From contig JAEUOR010000037.1 in NCBI GenBank assembly GCA_016790635.1, forward strand, positions 62,001 to 126,000: a stretch of 64,000 nucleotides of DNA, read 5' to 3'. Under the pieces are notes generated by a model that worked only from the letters and a program-made list of their open reading frames with translations, was not told where the DNA came from and searched no databases. Numbering within the stretch: the first letter of the stretch is position 1; each line of letters starts with the position of its first letter. A program made the position numbers and the translations under genes. The stretch comes from Burkholderiales bacterium (GTDB lineage Bacteria; Pseudomonadota; Gammaproteobacteria; Burkholderiales; JAEUOS01). This document shows positions 55,316-63,938 of this stretch, piece after piece.

Positions 55316-55915
55316 CTACTTGCGGCCGATGCGCGACTCCTTGCCTGCGATCAGCTTTTCTATGTTGACGCGGTGCCGCCAGACCAGCAGCAGCGACATC
55401 GCGCCGATGGCGAGCGTCAGCGGGCCACGCTCCCAGAACATGACGTGAAAAAACGGCGCGAACACCGCAGCAATGAGCGCCGCCAGTGACGAATAGCGAA
55501 AAAAGAACGCGATCATGACCCAGGTCGCGAGTGTGCCGAGACCCAGCCAGGGATGGATCGCGAGCAGGATGCCGAGCGCAGTGGCCACCCCCTTGCCGCC
55601 GTTGAAGCGGTGATACAGGGGATAAAGATGGCCCAGGAAGACGCAAAACGCCGCCAGGGCGATGCTGCCCTCACCGACCCCGTACGCGGGAGCGTAGCGC
55701 TCCGCCAGGAAAACCGCCAGCCAGCCCTTGGCGGCGTCGCCGGCCAAGGTCAGCGCGGCAGCGACCTTCTTCCCGCTGCGCAGGACATTGGTGGCACCCG
55801 GGTTGCCCGAACCGTAGGTGCGCGGATCGGCCAGCCCGAATGCGCGGCTCACCAGGACGGCAAAAGAAACCGACCCGATCAAGTAGGCGAGCAACCCGAA
55901 GACCAGCGTCGTCAT
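55316..55915 (-). CDS. plsY: Glycerol-3-phosphate acyltransferase PlsY
   Basis: A 199-residue inner-membrane enzyme transferring acyl from acyl-phosphate to glycerol-3-phosphate, the first step of phospholipid synthesis. The conserved loops are [19 protein letters not shown] (residues 36-54), [15 protein letters not shown] (about residue 104) and the C-terminal [15 protein letters not shown]. About five membrane helices are visible. The ATG at 55915 was chosen; the frame extends upstream into the folB gene on the other strand. Confidence 0.94.
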   Translation of the reverse strand: MTTLVFGLLAYLIGSVSFAVLVSRAFGLADPRTYGSGNPGATNVLRSGKKVAAALTLAGDAAKGWLAVFLAERYAPAYGVGEGSIALAAFCVFLGHLYPLYHRFNGGKGVATALGILLAIHPWLGLGTLATWVMIAFFFRYSSLAALIAAVFAPFFHVMFWERGPLTLAIGAMSLLLVWRHRVNIEKLIAGKESRIGRK

Positions 55916-55954
55916 TTGCCAAGCATGCACCAAAGCGAGGACAATTCTAGCAAC

Positions 55955-56308
55955 ATGGACACCATCTTCATCCGCGAACTGCGCATTTCCACCATCGTTG
56001 GCCACTATCCTCGCGAGCGGGTGGCCGCGCAAACCATCGAGTTCAACATCGAGATCGGCATCCCGCCCGGCGGCGCGGTGTTCACCAGCGACAAGCTCGT
56101 CGACACCATCAACTACGCGGCGGTGATCGAATATGTGCGGGAGGAGTGCGATGCGCACCATTTCAAGCTGCTGGAGCGCATGGCCGACCACCTGGCGAAC
56201 GGCATCGTGGCGCGCTTTGGCGCCTCCTTCGTGCGCTTGAGCGTGGCCAAGCCAGGCATCATTGCTGCCGCCCGGCAGGTCGGCGTGACCGTTGAGCGAC
56301 GCCGATGA
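55955..56308 (+). CDS. folB: Dihydroneopterin aldolase
   Basis: A 117-residue FolB, cleaving dihydroneopterin in folate synthesis. It shows [20 protein letters not shown] with the conserved Gly-x-x-x-x-E-R segment, [20 protein letters not shown] with the active-site Tyr, and [19 protein letters not shown]-terminal catalytic Lys is present in [19 protein letters not shown]. It is divergent from plsY with 39 bases between starts. Confidence 0.93.
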   Translation: MDTIFIRELRISTIVGHYPRERVAAQTIEFNIEIGIPPGGAVFTSDKLVDTINYAAVIEYVREECDAHHFKLLERMADHLANGIVARFGASFVRLSVAKPGIIAAARQVGVTVERRR

Positions 56309-56571
56309 ACCTTTTCGCCGCAAGCCGGTCATCTGCACAGGCGCGCGATGCGTTATGGAAGTGTTTCAGGTGCGCTGGTCCAAACGAGCCAGGCATAAGT
56401 GTGCGAGCGCGCGGCCATCTCTCGATCAGGCAGGGTTCTTGCAAGGTATTCCGGAGGTGATGGTGCAGGTCGGCCTGTCAAGCTGACCGCAAAAACTCGC
56501 AGCAGTCCCGGCAATTTGCGCGCAGTTCTGTCGTACGCAGCATCACCCTACCTTGTCATGAAGGAGGCGCC
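56309..56571. other. Gap upstream of prkA, no gene seen
   Basis: This 263-base stretch has no convincing reading frame. It must hold the prkA operon promoter. I found no clear sigma-70 or sigma-54 match. The only firm element is the AAGGAGG ribosome-binding site at 56561-56567, five bases before the prkA ATG. Confidence 0.5.
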
Positions 56572-58494
56572 ATGGACGTGATCGGAAATTTCACCGCCCG
56601 GTTCGAACGTACTCGCGAGGAGGAAATCTCTCTCGAGGAGTATCTGGCAGAGTGCAAGCGCAACCCGATGGCTTACGCGTCAGCGGCCGAGCGCATGCTG
56701 GCCGCGATCGGCGAGCCGGAATCGGTCGATACCCGCAATCACCCGGCCCTGTCGCGCATCTTCGCCAACAAGGTCATCAAGATCTACCCGGCGTTTCGGG
56801 AATTCCACGGCGCCGAAGACATCATCGAACAGGTGGTGTCGTTTTTCCGTCATGCCGCACAGGGACTGGAGGAGAAAAAGCAGATCCTCTACCTGCTGGG
56901 CCCTGTGGGTGGCGGCAAGTCCTCGATCGCCGAGCGCTTGAAGCAGCTCATGGAACGCGTGCCCTTGTACGCGATCAAGGGTTCGCCGGTCAACGAGTCG
57001 CCGCTGGGCCTCTTCGATCCCGAGGAGGATGGCCGCATCCTGGAAGAACAGTTCGGCATCCCGCGCCGTTACCTGTCGCGCATCCTCTCGCCGTGGGCTG
57101 TGAAGCGCCTCGAGGAGTTCGGCGGCGACATCCGCCGCTTTCGGGTCGTCAAGCGCTATCCGTCCATCCTCAAGCAGGTCGCGATCTCCAAGACCGAGCC
57201 GGGCGACGAGAACAACCAGGACATCTCGTCTTTGGTCGGCAAGGTTGATATCCGCAAGCTCGAGACTTTCGCCCAGGACGACCCGGACGCCTACAGCTAC
57301 TCGGGCGGGCTGTGCCTGGCCAACCAGGGGCTGCTCGAATTCGTCGAGATGTTCAAGGCGCCGATCAAGGTGCTGCATCCGCTCCTGACGGCCACTCAGG
57401 AAGGCAATTTCAAGGGCACCGAGGGCTTCGGCGCGATTCCGTTCGACGGCATCGTGCTGGCGCACTCCAACGAGAGCGAATGGAAGGCCTTTCGCAACAA
57501 CAAGAACAACGAGGCCTTTCTCGATCGCATCTATATCGTCAAGGTGCCCTACTGCCTGCGGGTCTCCGAGGAAGTGCGCATCTACGAAAAGCTGATACGC
57601 AACTCCTCCCTGTCCAGCGCGACCTGCGCGCCCGGCACACTCAAGATGATGGCGCAGTTCTCGGTGCTCTCGCGCCTGATCGAGCCGGAAAATTCGAGCC
57701 TGTTTTCCAAGATGCAGGTCTATGATGGCGAGAACCTCAAGGACACCGACCCCAAGGCAAAGAGCTTCCAGGAATATCGCGATTTCGCAGGGGTTGATGA
57801 GGGCATGAGCGGGGTCTCGACGCGCTTTGCCTTCAAGATCCTTTCCAAGGTCTTCAACTTCGACGCTACCGAGGTCGCCGCCAACCCGGTGCACCTGATG
57901 TACGTGCTCGAGCAGCAGATCGAGCGCGAGCAGTTCGCCAGCGACGTCGAACAGAAGTATCTGGCGATGGTCAAGGAGCAGCTGGCGCCGCGCTACGCCG
58001 AGTTCATCGGCAAGGAAATACAGACCGCGTACCTGGAATCGTATTCCGAGTACGGGCAGAACATCTTCGATCGCTATGTGACCTACGCCGACTACTGGAT
58101 CCAGGACCAGGAGTATCGCGATACCGACACCGGCGAGGTGTTCGACCGCGTCGCGCTGAACGGCGAACTGGAGAAGATAGAGAAGCCGGCCGGCATCAGC
58201 AACCCCAAGGACTTTCGCAACGAGATCGTCAACTTCGTGCTGCGCGCACGTGCCAACAACGGTGGCAAGAATCCGACCTGGACAAGCTACGAGAAGCTGC
58301 GCACGGTGATCGAGAAGAAGATGTTCTCCAACACCGAGGAATTGCTGCCGGTGATCTCGTTCAACGCCAAGGCCAGCGCCGACGAGGCGCGCAAGCACGA
58401 GGACTTCGTCAACCGCATGGTCGAGAAAGGTTACACACCGCGCCAGGTTCGCCTGCTGTGCGAGTGGTACTTGCGGGTACGCAAGAGCTCGTAG
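56572..58494 (+). CDS. prkA: PrkA family serine protein kinase (YeaG)
   Basis: A 640-residue protein with an N-terminal AAA+ ATPase part and a C-terminal PrkA kinase-type domain. Walker A is LLGPVGGGKSSIAERLKQL (residues 109-127). The family stretches GSPVNESPLGLFDPEEDG, YSYSGGLCLANQGLLEFVEM and FDGIVLAHSNESEWKAFRNN follow. In Escherichia coli YeaG acts in nitrogen starvation and stationary phase, and recent work on PrkA proteins also reports AAA+ protease activity in Bacillus. A strong AAGGAGG site precedes the ATG. The yeaH and spoVR genes follow in the same direction. Confidence 0.96.
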   Translation: MDVIGNFTARFERTREEEISLEEYLAECKRNPMAYASAAERMLAAIGEPESVDTRNHPALSRIFANKVIKIYPAFREFHGAEDIIEQVVSFFRHAAQGLEEKKQILYLLGPVGGGKSSIAERLKQLMERVPLYAIKGSPVNESPLGLFDPEEDGRILEEQFGIPRRYLSRILSPWAVKRLEEFGGDIRRFRVVKRYPSILKQVAISKTEPGDENNQDISSLVGKVDIRKLETFAQDDPDAYSYSGGLCLANQGLLEFVEMFKAPIKVLHPLLTATQEGNFKGTEGFGAIPFDGIVLAHSNESEWKAFRNNKNNEAFLDRIYIVKVPYCLRVSEEVRIYEKLIRNSSLSSATCAPGTLKMMAQFSVLSRLIEPENSSLFSKMQVYDGENLKDTDPKAKSFQEYRDFAGVDEGMSGVSTRFAFKILSKVFNFDATEVAANPVHLMYVLEQQIEREQFASDVEQKYLAMVKEQLAPRYAEFIGKEIQTAYLESYSEYGQNIFDRYVTYADYWIQDQEYRDTDTGEVFDRVALNGELEKIEKPAGISNPKDFRNEIVNFVLRARANNGGKNPTWTSYEKLRTVIEKKMFSNTEELLPVISFNAKASADEARKHEDFVNRMVEKGYTPRQVRLLCEWYLRVRKSS

Positions 58495-58535
58495 CAAACC
58501 GCCCCCTTAAGGCCGTCGCCAGACCGCCCGCGCCC

Positions 58536-59807
58536 ATGAGCAAGCTGCAACAGATCGTCGATCGCCGCCTGTCCGGCAAGAACAAGTCGATCGGCAATCG
58601 CGAACGCTTCCTGCGCCGCCACGCGGGCACCATCAAGGACGCGGTGCGCCGGGCCGTGAGTTCGCGCGGCATCCGCGAAATCGAGAATGGCGAGTCGGTG
58701 ACCGTGCCGCGCAAGGACATCACCGAACCGGTGTTCGGCCACGGTCCGGGCGGGCAGCGCGACGTGGTCGTCCCCGGCAACCGCGAATACGCCCGCGGCG
58801 ACCGCATCGCGCGCCCACCTGCCGGCGGGGGGCACGGAGCCGGCGGACAGGCGAGTCCGGATGGCGAGGGCGAGGACGATTTCACCTTCGTGCTCTCGCG
58901 CGAAGAGTTCATGCGCTATTTCCTGGACGATCTGGCGCTGCCCAACATGGTCAAGAAGCAGTTGGCCGAGACTCCCGAATTCACTTGGCGCCGCGCCGGC
59001 ATCACCGGCGACGGCACGCCCAACAACATTCACGTGGTGCGTTCCATGCGCGGCGCGTTCGGCCGCCGCCTGGCCTTGGGCGGCGAGGCGCGCCGACGCC
59101 TGACGGAACTCCAGGAACGATTGGCAACGGCACGACGCAACCCGGATACGCTGGCCAACGAGATCGAGGCGCTGGAAGAGGAAATCCGCCGCGCCGAGCG
59201 ACGCCTTGGACGCATTCCCTACCTCGATCCGATCGACCTGCGCTACCGCAATCGCGTGCGCGTCCCTCAGCCGACCAGCCGCGCCGTGATGTTCTGCGTC
59301 ATGGATGTATCGGGTTCGATGGACGAGGCGCGCAAGGACATCGCCAAACGCTTTTTCATCCTCCTGTACCTGTTCCTCACGCGCCATTACCAGAGGATCG
59401 AGCTGGTCTTCATCCGCCACCACACGCAGGCCCAGGAAGTGAACGAGCACGACTTCTTCCACGCCACCGAGACTGGCGGGACCGTCGTCTCGAGCGCCCT
59501 GACCCTGCTGGACGAGATCATCGGCAAGCGCTATCGCGACAGCGAGTGGAACATCTACGTGGCGCAGGCATCCGATGGTGACAACTGGGGGCAGGATTCC
59601 TCGAAGTGCCGTGAACTGATCGAAACGCGCATCCTGCCGCGCCTGCGTTACTTCGCCTACGTGCAGGTGGCGCCGGGCGAGCAGAGCCTGTGGGAGGAGT
59701 ATCAGAAGATCGCCGCAGACCATCCGCTCTTTGCAACGCGCATGATCGAGTCTGTCGCCGACATCTACCCGGTGTTCCGCGAACTCTTCCGCAAGGAGAG
59801 CGCATGA
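58536..59807 (+). CDS. yeaH: YeaH/YhbH family protein (DUF444, VWA-like)
   Basis: A 423-residue DUF444 protein. The N-terminus MSKLQQIVDRRLSGKNKSIG leads to a basic segment, a Gly-rich linker (RPPAGGGHGAGGQASPDGEG) near residue 95, a coiled-coil-like Arg/Glu stretch around residues 185-225 and a von Willebrand A-like domain with a metal-site motif VMDVSGSMDEARKDIAKR near residue 255. It is always found with prkA and spoVR, probably as their partner. The ATG at 58536 lies 41 bases after prkA. Confidence 0.94.
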   Translation: MSKLQQIVDRRLSGKNKSIGNRERFLRRHAGTIKDAVRRAVSSRGIREIENGESVTVPRKDITEPVFGHGPGGQRDVVVPGNREYARGDRIARPPAGGGHGAGGQASPDGEGEDDFTFVLSREEFMRYFLDDLALPNMVKKQLAETPEFTWRRAGITGDGTPNNIHVVRSMRGAFGRRLALGGEARRRLTELQERLATARRNPDTLANEIEALEEEIRRAERRLGRIPYLDPIDLRYRNRVRVPQPTSRAVMFCVMDVSGSMDEARKDIAKRFFILLYLFLTRHYQRIELVFIRHHTQAQEVNEHDFFHATETGGTVVSSALTLLDEIIGKRYRDSEWNIYVAQASDGDNWGQDSSKCRELIETRILPRLRYFAYVQVAPGEQSLWEEYQKIAADHPLFATRMIESVADIYPVFRELFRKESA

Positions 59808-61315
59808 GCGGGGCGGGCATGGCCGGACGCGTCGGTGAACGACTGCCTTGGGCTTCGGAGTGGTCGTTCGACCTGATCGAGCAGTACCACGACGCGATCG
59901 CCGAGTGTGCGCGCGGTTTCGGCCTGGACACCTATCCCAACCAGCTGGAGATCATCACGGCCGAGCAGATGATGGATGCCTACGCGTCGGTCGGCATGCC
60001 GGTCAATTATCGCCACTGGTCCTTCGGCAAGCAGTTCATCGCCACCGAGCGCAACTACCGGCGCGGCCAGATGGGACTGGCCTACGAGATCGTCATCAAT
60101 TCCGATCCCTGCATTTCCTATTTGATGGAGGAAAACACGCTGGCCATGCAGGCCCTGGTCATCGCGCACGCCGCCTACGGTCACAACTCGTTCTTCAAGG
60201 GCAACTACCTGTTCCGCATGTGGACAGACGCCTCGTCGATCGTCGACTACCTGGTCTACGCGCGCTCCTACATCGTCGAATGTGAAGAGCGCGAGGGTAT
60301 CGAGGCGGTGGAACTGCTGCTCGACTCCTGTCATGCGCTGATGAACCATGGTGTCGATCGCTACCGGCGCCCGCAGCGCCTGTCGCTGGCACAGGAAAAG
60401 GCGCGCCGCGCCGAGCGCGAGGCACATCAGCAGCAGCAGATCAACGACCTGTGGCGCACCCTGCCGCGTCAGGCGGGACAGAGGACCGAGGAATCCAAGG
60501 CGCGCTTCCCGACCGAACCGCAGGAGAACCTGCTCTATTTCATCGAAAAGCATGCGCCGCTCCTGGAACCCTGGCAACGCGAGATCGTGCGCATCGTGCG
60601 CAAGGTGGCCCAGTACTTCTACCCGCAGCGACAGACCCAGGTCATGAACGAAGGGTGGGCAACCTTCTGGCACTACTCCCTGCTCAACCGGCTATACGAC
60701 GAAGGCCGCCTGGCCGACGGCTTCATGCTCGAGTGGCTGCAATCGCACACCAACGTGATCCACCAGCCACCCGGCGCCCGCATCAATCCCTATGCCCTGG
60801 GGTTCGCGATGTTCTCCGACCTGCGCCGCATCTGCGAGGCACCCGAGGACGAGGACCGACTTTGGTTTCCCGACATCGCTGGCAGCGACTGGCAGAAAAC
60901 CCTCGACTACGCGATGCGCAATTTCAAGGACGAGAGTTTCATCGGCCAGTTCCTCTCGCCGGCGTTGATGCGGCGCTTGCGCCTGTTCGCGGTGCATGAC
61001 GATGCGGCCAGGCCCGAACTCGAAGTCGCGGCGATCCACGACGAGAGCGGCTATCGTCAAGTGCGCGAGACGCTTGCCCGCCAGTACGACATCAACACCC
61101 GCGAACCGAACATCCAGGTCTGGTCGGTGGACACCCGCGGCGACCGTTCGCTGACCCTGCGTCATGTCCAGCAAGGAGGTCGGCCGCTCGATGACGACAC
61201 CCAGGAAGTCCTGCGCCACGTCGCGCGCCTGTGGGGCTTTCGCGTGCAGATCGACAGTGTCGATGCCTCCGGGACGCCGACGCGCCGCTGGGAGGCGCAT
61301 CCCCCGACCGCCTGA
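59804..61315 (+). CDS. spoVR: SpoVR family protein (YcgB)
   Basis: A 503-residue SpoVR-like protein, named for a sporulation gene but widespread in non-sporulating bacteria. Family patterns include NQLEIITAEQMMDAYASVGM, PVNYRHWSFGKQFIATERNY, ISYLMEENTLAMQALVIAHA and QTQVMNEGWATFWHYSLLNR, which together give a set of conserved His, Glu and Asn residues consistent with a metal site. Biochemical activity is unknown. It overlaps the yeaH stop by four bases, and a GCAAGGAGAG site precedes the ATG. Confidence 0.95.
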   Translation: MSGAGMAGRVGERLPWASEWSFDLIEQYHDAIAECARGFGLDTYPNQLEIITAEQMMDAYASVGMPVNYRHWSFGKQFIATERNYRRGQMGLAYEIVINSDPCISYLMEENTLAMQALVIAHAAYGHNSFFKGNYLFRMWTDASSIVDYLVYARSYIVECEEREGIEAVELLLDSCHALMNHGVDRYRRPQRLSLAQEKARRAEREAHQQQQINDLWRTLPRQAGQRTEESKARFPTEPQENLLYFIEKHAPLLEPWQREIVRIVRKVAQYFYPQRQTQVMNEGWATFWHYSLLNRLYDEGRLADGFMLEWLQSHTNVIHQPPGARINPYALGFAMFSDLRRICEAPEDEDRLWFPDIAGSDWQKTLDYAMRNFKDESFIGQFLSPALMRRLRLFAVHDDAARPELEVAAIHDESGYRQVRETLARQYDINTREPNIQVWSVDTRGDRSLTLRHVQQGGRPLDDDTQEVLRHVARLWGFRVQIDSVDASGTPTRRWEAHPPTA

Positions 61316-61348
61316 AAGGGTGCGCCATCGCGCGCGACTGACCGGCGG

Positions 61349-61840
61349 TCAATCTGCCAGAGCCACCTCGACCGGAGACGCATCGAGTGTCTGCTTGAGC
61401 ACGGCTGGGTCGATGCCGAGCAGATAGCCACGCCGGCCGCCGTTGATGTAGATGCGTGGCAACGCCAGGATGCCGGCCTCGACATACACCGGCATGGGCT
61501 TCCGGGTCGCGAAGGGCGAGGTGCCGCCCACCTGGTAGCCTGAATGACGCGTCGCCACCTCGGGCTTGCATGGCGCGACGCTCTTCACGCCGATGCTGCG
61601 CGCCAGGTTCTTGGTCGAGACGCTGCGATCGCCGTGCATGAGGATGATCAGGGGTTGCGCGGCGTCGTCCTGCATGACCAGGGTCTTGACCACCAGGTGC
61701 TCGTCGATCCCCAGCGCACGCGCCGACTCGGCGCTGCCGCCGTGCTCGACATACTCGTAGACATGTTCACTGAAGGCGATCCCGTGCCGGCGCAAAAATG
61801 CGGTTGCAGGGGTTTCCGAGACATGCGCTTTCCTGGCCAT
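61349..61840 (-). CDS. ybaK: Cys-tRNA(Pro)/Cys-tRNA(Cys) deacylase YbaK type
   Basis: A 163-residue YbaK/ProX-like editing domain that hydrolyses mischarged aminoacyl-tRNA. The pattern SETPATAFLRRHGIAFSEHV opens the protein, the conserved Lys is in EHLVVKTLVMQ (about residue 50), and the GGTSPFATRKPMPVYVE segment (about residue 108) is diagnostic, followed by YINGGRRGYLLGIDP. It lies three bases after the xerD stop in the same direction, so the two are probably cotranscribed. Confidence 0.92.
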   Translation of the reverse strand: MARKAHVSETPATAFLRRHGIAFSEHVYEYVEHGGSAESARALGIDEHLVVKTLVMQDDAAQPLIILMHGDRSVSTKNLARSIGVKSVAPCKPEVATRHSGYQVGGTSPFATRKPMPVYVEAGILALPRIYINGGRRGYLLGIDPAVLKQTLDASPVEVALAD

Positions 61841-61843
61841 GGC

Positions 61844-62749
61844 TCAACCGCGCGGGTGATGCTGCGCGTGCAACTGCTTCAGGCGCTCGCGCGCGACGTG
61901 GGTGTAGATCTGCGTGGTCGAGATGTCCGCGTGACCGAGCAGCATCTGCACAACGCGCAGGTCCGCGCCGTGGTTGAGCAGGTGGGTGGCGAAAGCGTGG
62001 CGCAAGGTGTGCGGCGAAAGCACTCGAGGGTCGATGCCGACGCTGCCGGCGTGGCGCTTCAGCGCATGCCAGAAGTTGTGCCGCGTCATGGCGCCGCCGC
62101 GGATCGTCACGAACAGCGCATCGCTGGAGCGCCGCCCCAGCAGCACGCCGCGTGCTTCGCGCAGGTAGCGATCGATCCACGCTGCCGCCTCCTCGCCGAA
62201 CGGGACCAGACGCGTCTTGGCGCCCTTGCCTGCGGTCACACGAACCACTTGGTCGGCCAGGCTCACCGCGACGCTGTGCAGGGCCACCAATTCGCTGACG
62301 CGCAGCCCGCTGGCATAGAGAAGTTCCAGCATGGCGCGGTCGCGCAGCCCCAGCGGGGTGTCCACGCGTGGCGCGCCGAGCAGACGCAGGACATCATCTT
62401 CCGAGAGGCCCTTGGGCAGTCCGCGCGACTGCTTGGCCGCCTCCAGATTGGCGGTCGGATCGTCGCTGCGCGCTCCTTGTCTGACCAGCCACCGGTACAG
62501 GCGTCGCGCCGCCGACAAGCGGCGATTGGCGCTCGCCGGACGTGCCCCTCCGGCGTGGCGGACGCCGATGTATTCGCGCAACTCGTCGCCCTGCGCACTA
62601 CCAAGCGCGCTGCCGTGCTTATCAAGCCAATCCGACAACTGCCTGAGGTCGCGACGGTACGCTTCCAGGGTCAGTGGGGCCAATCCGTCCTCGAGCCACA
62701 AGGCATCGCAAAAACGATCGATGATTGCCGCCGCCTCAGGCATAGCCAT
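61844..62749 (-). CDS. xerD: Site-specific tyrosine recombinase XerD
   Basis: A 301-residue tyrosine recombinase resolving chromosome dimers at dif with XerC. The catalytic set is complete: Arg in ASGLRVSELVALH (about residue 155), Lys in TAGKGAKTRLVPFG, His-x-x-Arg in LSPHTLRHAFATHLL (about residue 249), His in LLGHADISTTQIYTHV and nucleophile Tyr in the same stretch. No integrase-like neighbours are seen, supporting a housekeeping role. Two starts, 62749 and 62743, are possible; a GAGGGAG site suits either. The start overlaps the end of the ogt gene. Confidence 0.93.
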   Translation of the reverse strand: MAMPEAAAIIDRFCDALWLEDGLAPLTLEAYRRDLRQLSDWLDKHGSALGSAQGDELREYIGVRHAGGARPASANRRLSAARRLYRWLVRQGARSDDPTANLEAAKQSRGLPKGLSEDDVLRLLGAPRVDTPLGLRDRAMLELLYASGLRVSELVALHSVAVSLADQVVRVTAGKGAKTRLVPFGEEAAAWIDRYLREARGVLLGRRSSDALFVTIRGGAMTRHNFWHALKRHAGSVGIDPRVLSPHTLRHAFATHLLNHGADLRVVQMLLGHADISTTQIYTHVARERLKQLHAQHHPRG

Positions 62750-63230
62750 GCACTCCCTCGTGGGCAAGCAGCCAGCGCTTGATGCCAAGGTGGAAGCCGT
62801 CGTCGTCATGCTGGGCGAAGCCGCCGATGCCGCCCGAGGCCAGCACGCGATGACAGGGAATGACCAGGGGAAACCAGTTTGCGCCGCAGGCCTGCCCGAC
62901 CGCGCGCGGGCCACTCTTGATCAGCTTCGCGATCGCGCCGTAGGTCGCGGTCTGCCCGCACTCGAGCGCGGCGACGGCGCGCCAGACACGTTGCTGGAAA
63001 TCGGTGCCACGCTCGACAAGCGGCAAGTCGAAACGTGAGCGGGGATTCTTCAAATAGGCGCCGATCTGCCGCGCCGCGCGGCTCGCCAGCGCGCCGCGCG
63101 GCGCGTGAGGTGCGATCGAGGCCGGCAGGTAAACGATCTCTGTCACCGCTCCCGCGCTGACCCGCACGCCGACGCCGCCGAAGGGCGCGCCGACGACCAC
63201 GTCGAAACCCAGGTTGGCTGGAGCCGCCAC
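62736..63230 (-). CDS. ogt: Methylated-DNA-[protein]-cysteine S-methyltransferase
   Basis: A 164-residue suicide repair protein that takes the methyl group from O6-methylguanine. The active-site motif is PLVIPCHRVLASGGIGGF (Cys about residue 127), preceded by the helix-turn-helix DNA-reading part QRVWRAVAALECGQTATYGA. The Arg-finger and Asn-x-x-PLVIPCHR pattern are normal. Six bases separate its start from the chalcone isomerase-like gene stop, so ogt, xerD and ybaK form a unit with that gene upstream. Confidence 0.94.
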   Translation of the reverse strand: MAAPANLGFDVVVGAPFGGVGVRVSAGAVTEIVYLPASIAPHAPRGALASRAARQIGAYLKNPRSRFDLPLVERGTDFQQRVWRAVAALECGQTATYGAIAKLIKSGPRAVGQACGANWFPLVIPCHRVLASGGIGGFAQHDDDGFHLGIKRWLLAHEGVHGYA

Positions 63231-63236
63231 GCGTGC

Positions 63237-63812
63237 CTAGCCGGGTTGCCCCAGCATCGCCGCCTTGAGGGTCCGGTCGACCGGTTTGTCACCGATCCAG
63301 ATGCGCAACAACGCGCGATAAAAGTCCTCGCCTGGAATCGGCTTGCCGCGCGTCGTTCCATCCAACGCGACGCGGGTGCCGCCGTCGGGCGCGAAATCGA
63401 GCGTCACCACGCTTTTTTCCTTGGCCGCGCCGACCGCCTCCATGGTCGCCTTGAGTTCATCGATCTGCGCCTTGAATTGCGCGCGCTCGGCGTCGCTCAG
63501 GTTGGCAGCCAGACCGTCGTTCAGGGCCCCGCCCAACTGCTCCGCCGTCAGGTCGCGCAACAGGTGCAAGGCGACTCGCTTGGGCCCCTTTTGCGCCAGC
63601 GCATCGTTGGCCGTGGTCTTTTTCTCGGGCAGGTACAGGGCGCCGACGTAGACCTTGAAGACCGCGCGGGTCCGTACGCCGGCGCCATTCAAGACCAGGT
63701 CGGCGCCGCCGACCTTGACGGCGTCGGGTATGCGCACCCCGCCGACCTCGGCCGCGCCAAGGGTACCTGCGGAAAACAGCAAACTGCAAAGCAGAGCGAT
63801 GCGGGCGATCAT
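63237..63812 (-). CDS. Chalcone isomerase-like exported protein
   Basis: A 191-residue member of the bacterial chalcone isomerase-like family. A signal peptide (ARIALLCSLLFSAGTLGAAE) precedes LVLNGAGVRTRAVFKVYVGA (residues 40-59), ALYLPEKKTT and the C-terminal GEDFYRALLRIWIGDKPVD that define the fold. Bacterial members lack proven isomerase activity, and a lipid-binding or transport role has been suggested. The substrate is unknown. It heads the run with ogt, xerD and ybaK. Confidence 0.9.
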   Translation of the reverse strand: MIARIALLCSLLFSAGTLGAAEVGGVRIPDAVKVGGADLVLNGAGVRTRAVFKVYVGALYLPEKKTTANDALAQKGPKRVALHLLRDLTAEQLGGALNDGLAANLSDAERAQFKAQIDELKATMEAVGAAKEKSVVTLDFAPDGGTRVALDGTTRGKPIPGEDFYRALLRIWIGDKPVDRTLKAAMLGQPG

Positions 63813-63938
63813 GCCTACCTCCGTGGTCGTCGTTGCGCGCCGTCGTTTCAGGCGAATCGCCCGATTATCGCGCGCCAGCGCGCGCGGATGCTATGCTCGG
63901 AACCCCGTTTCGAACCGCATTGAAAGGTCCCACTGAAC

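Noticed and set aside
56309..56571. Sigma-54 promoter for the prkA operon
   Set aside because: A ggc...gcgc stretch at about 56510-56522 has a GG/GC spacing like -24/-12, but the TTGC half is wrong, so it was not called.
56680..58497. 605-codon open frame antisense to prkA
   Set aside because: The sense strand encodes a full PrkA with all motifs. The antisense translation is Leu/Ala/Asp-rich mirror sequence with no family resemblance.
61844..62749. Integrase of a mobile element
   Set aside because: It matches chromosomal XerD in length and catalytic motifs and sits with ogt and ybaK; no attachment repeats or cargo genes were seen.
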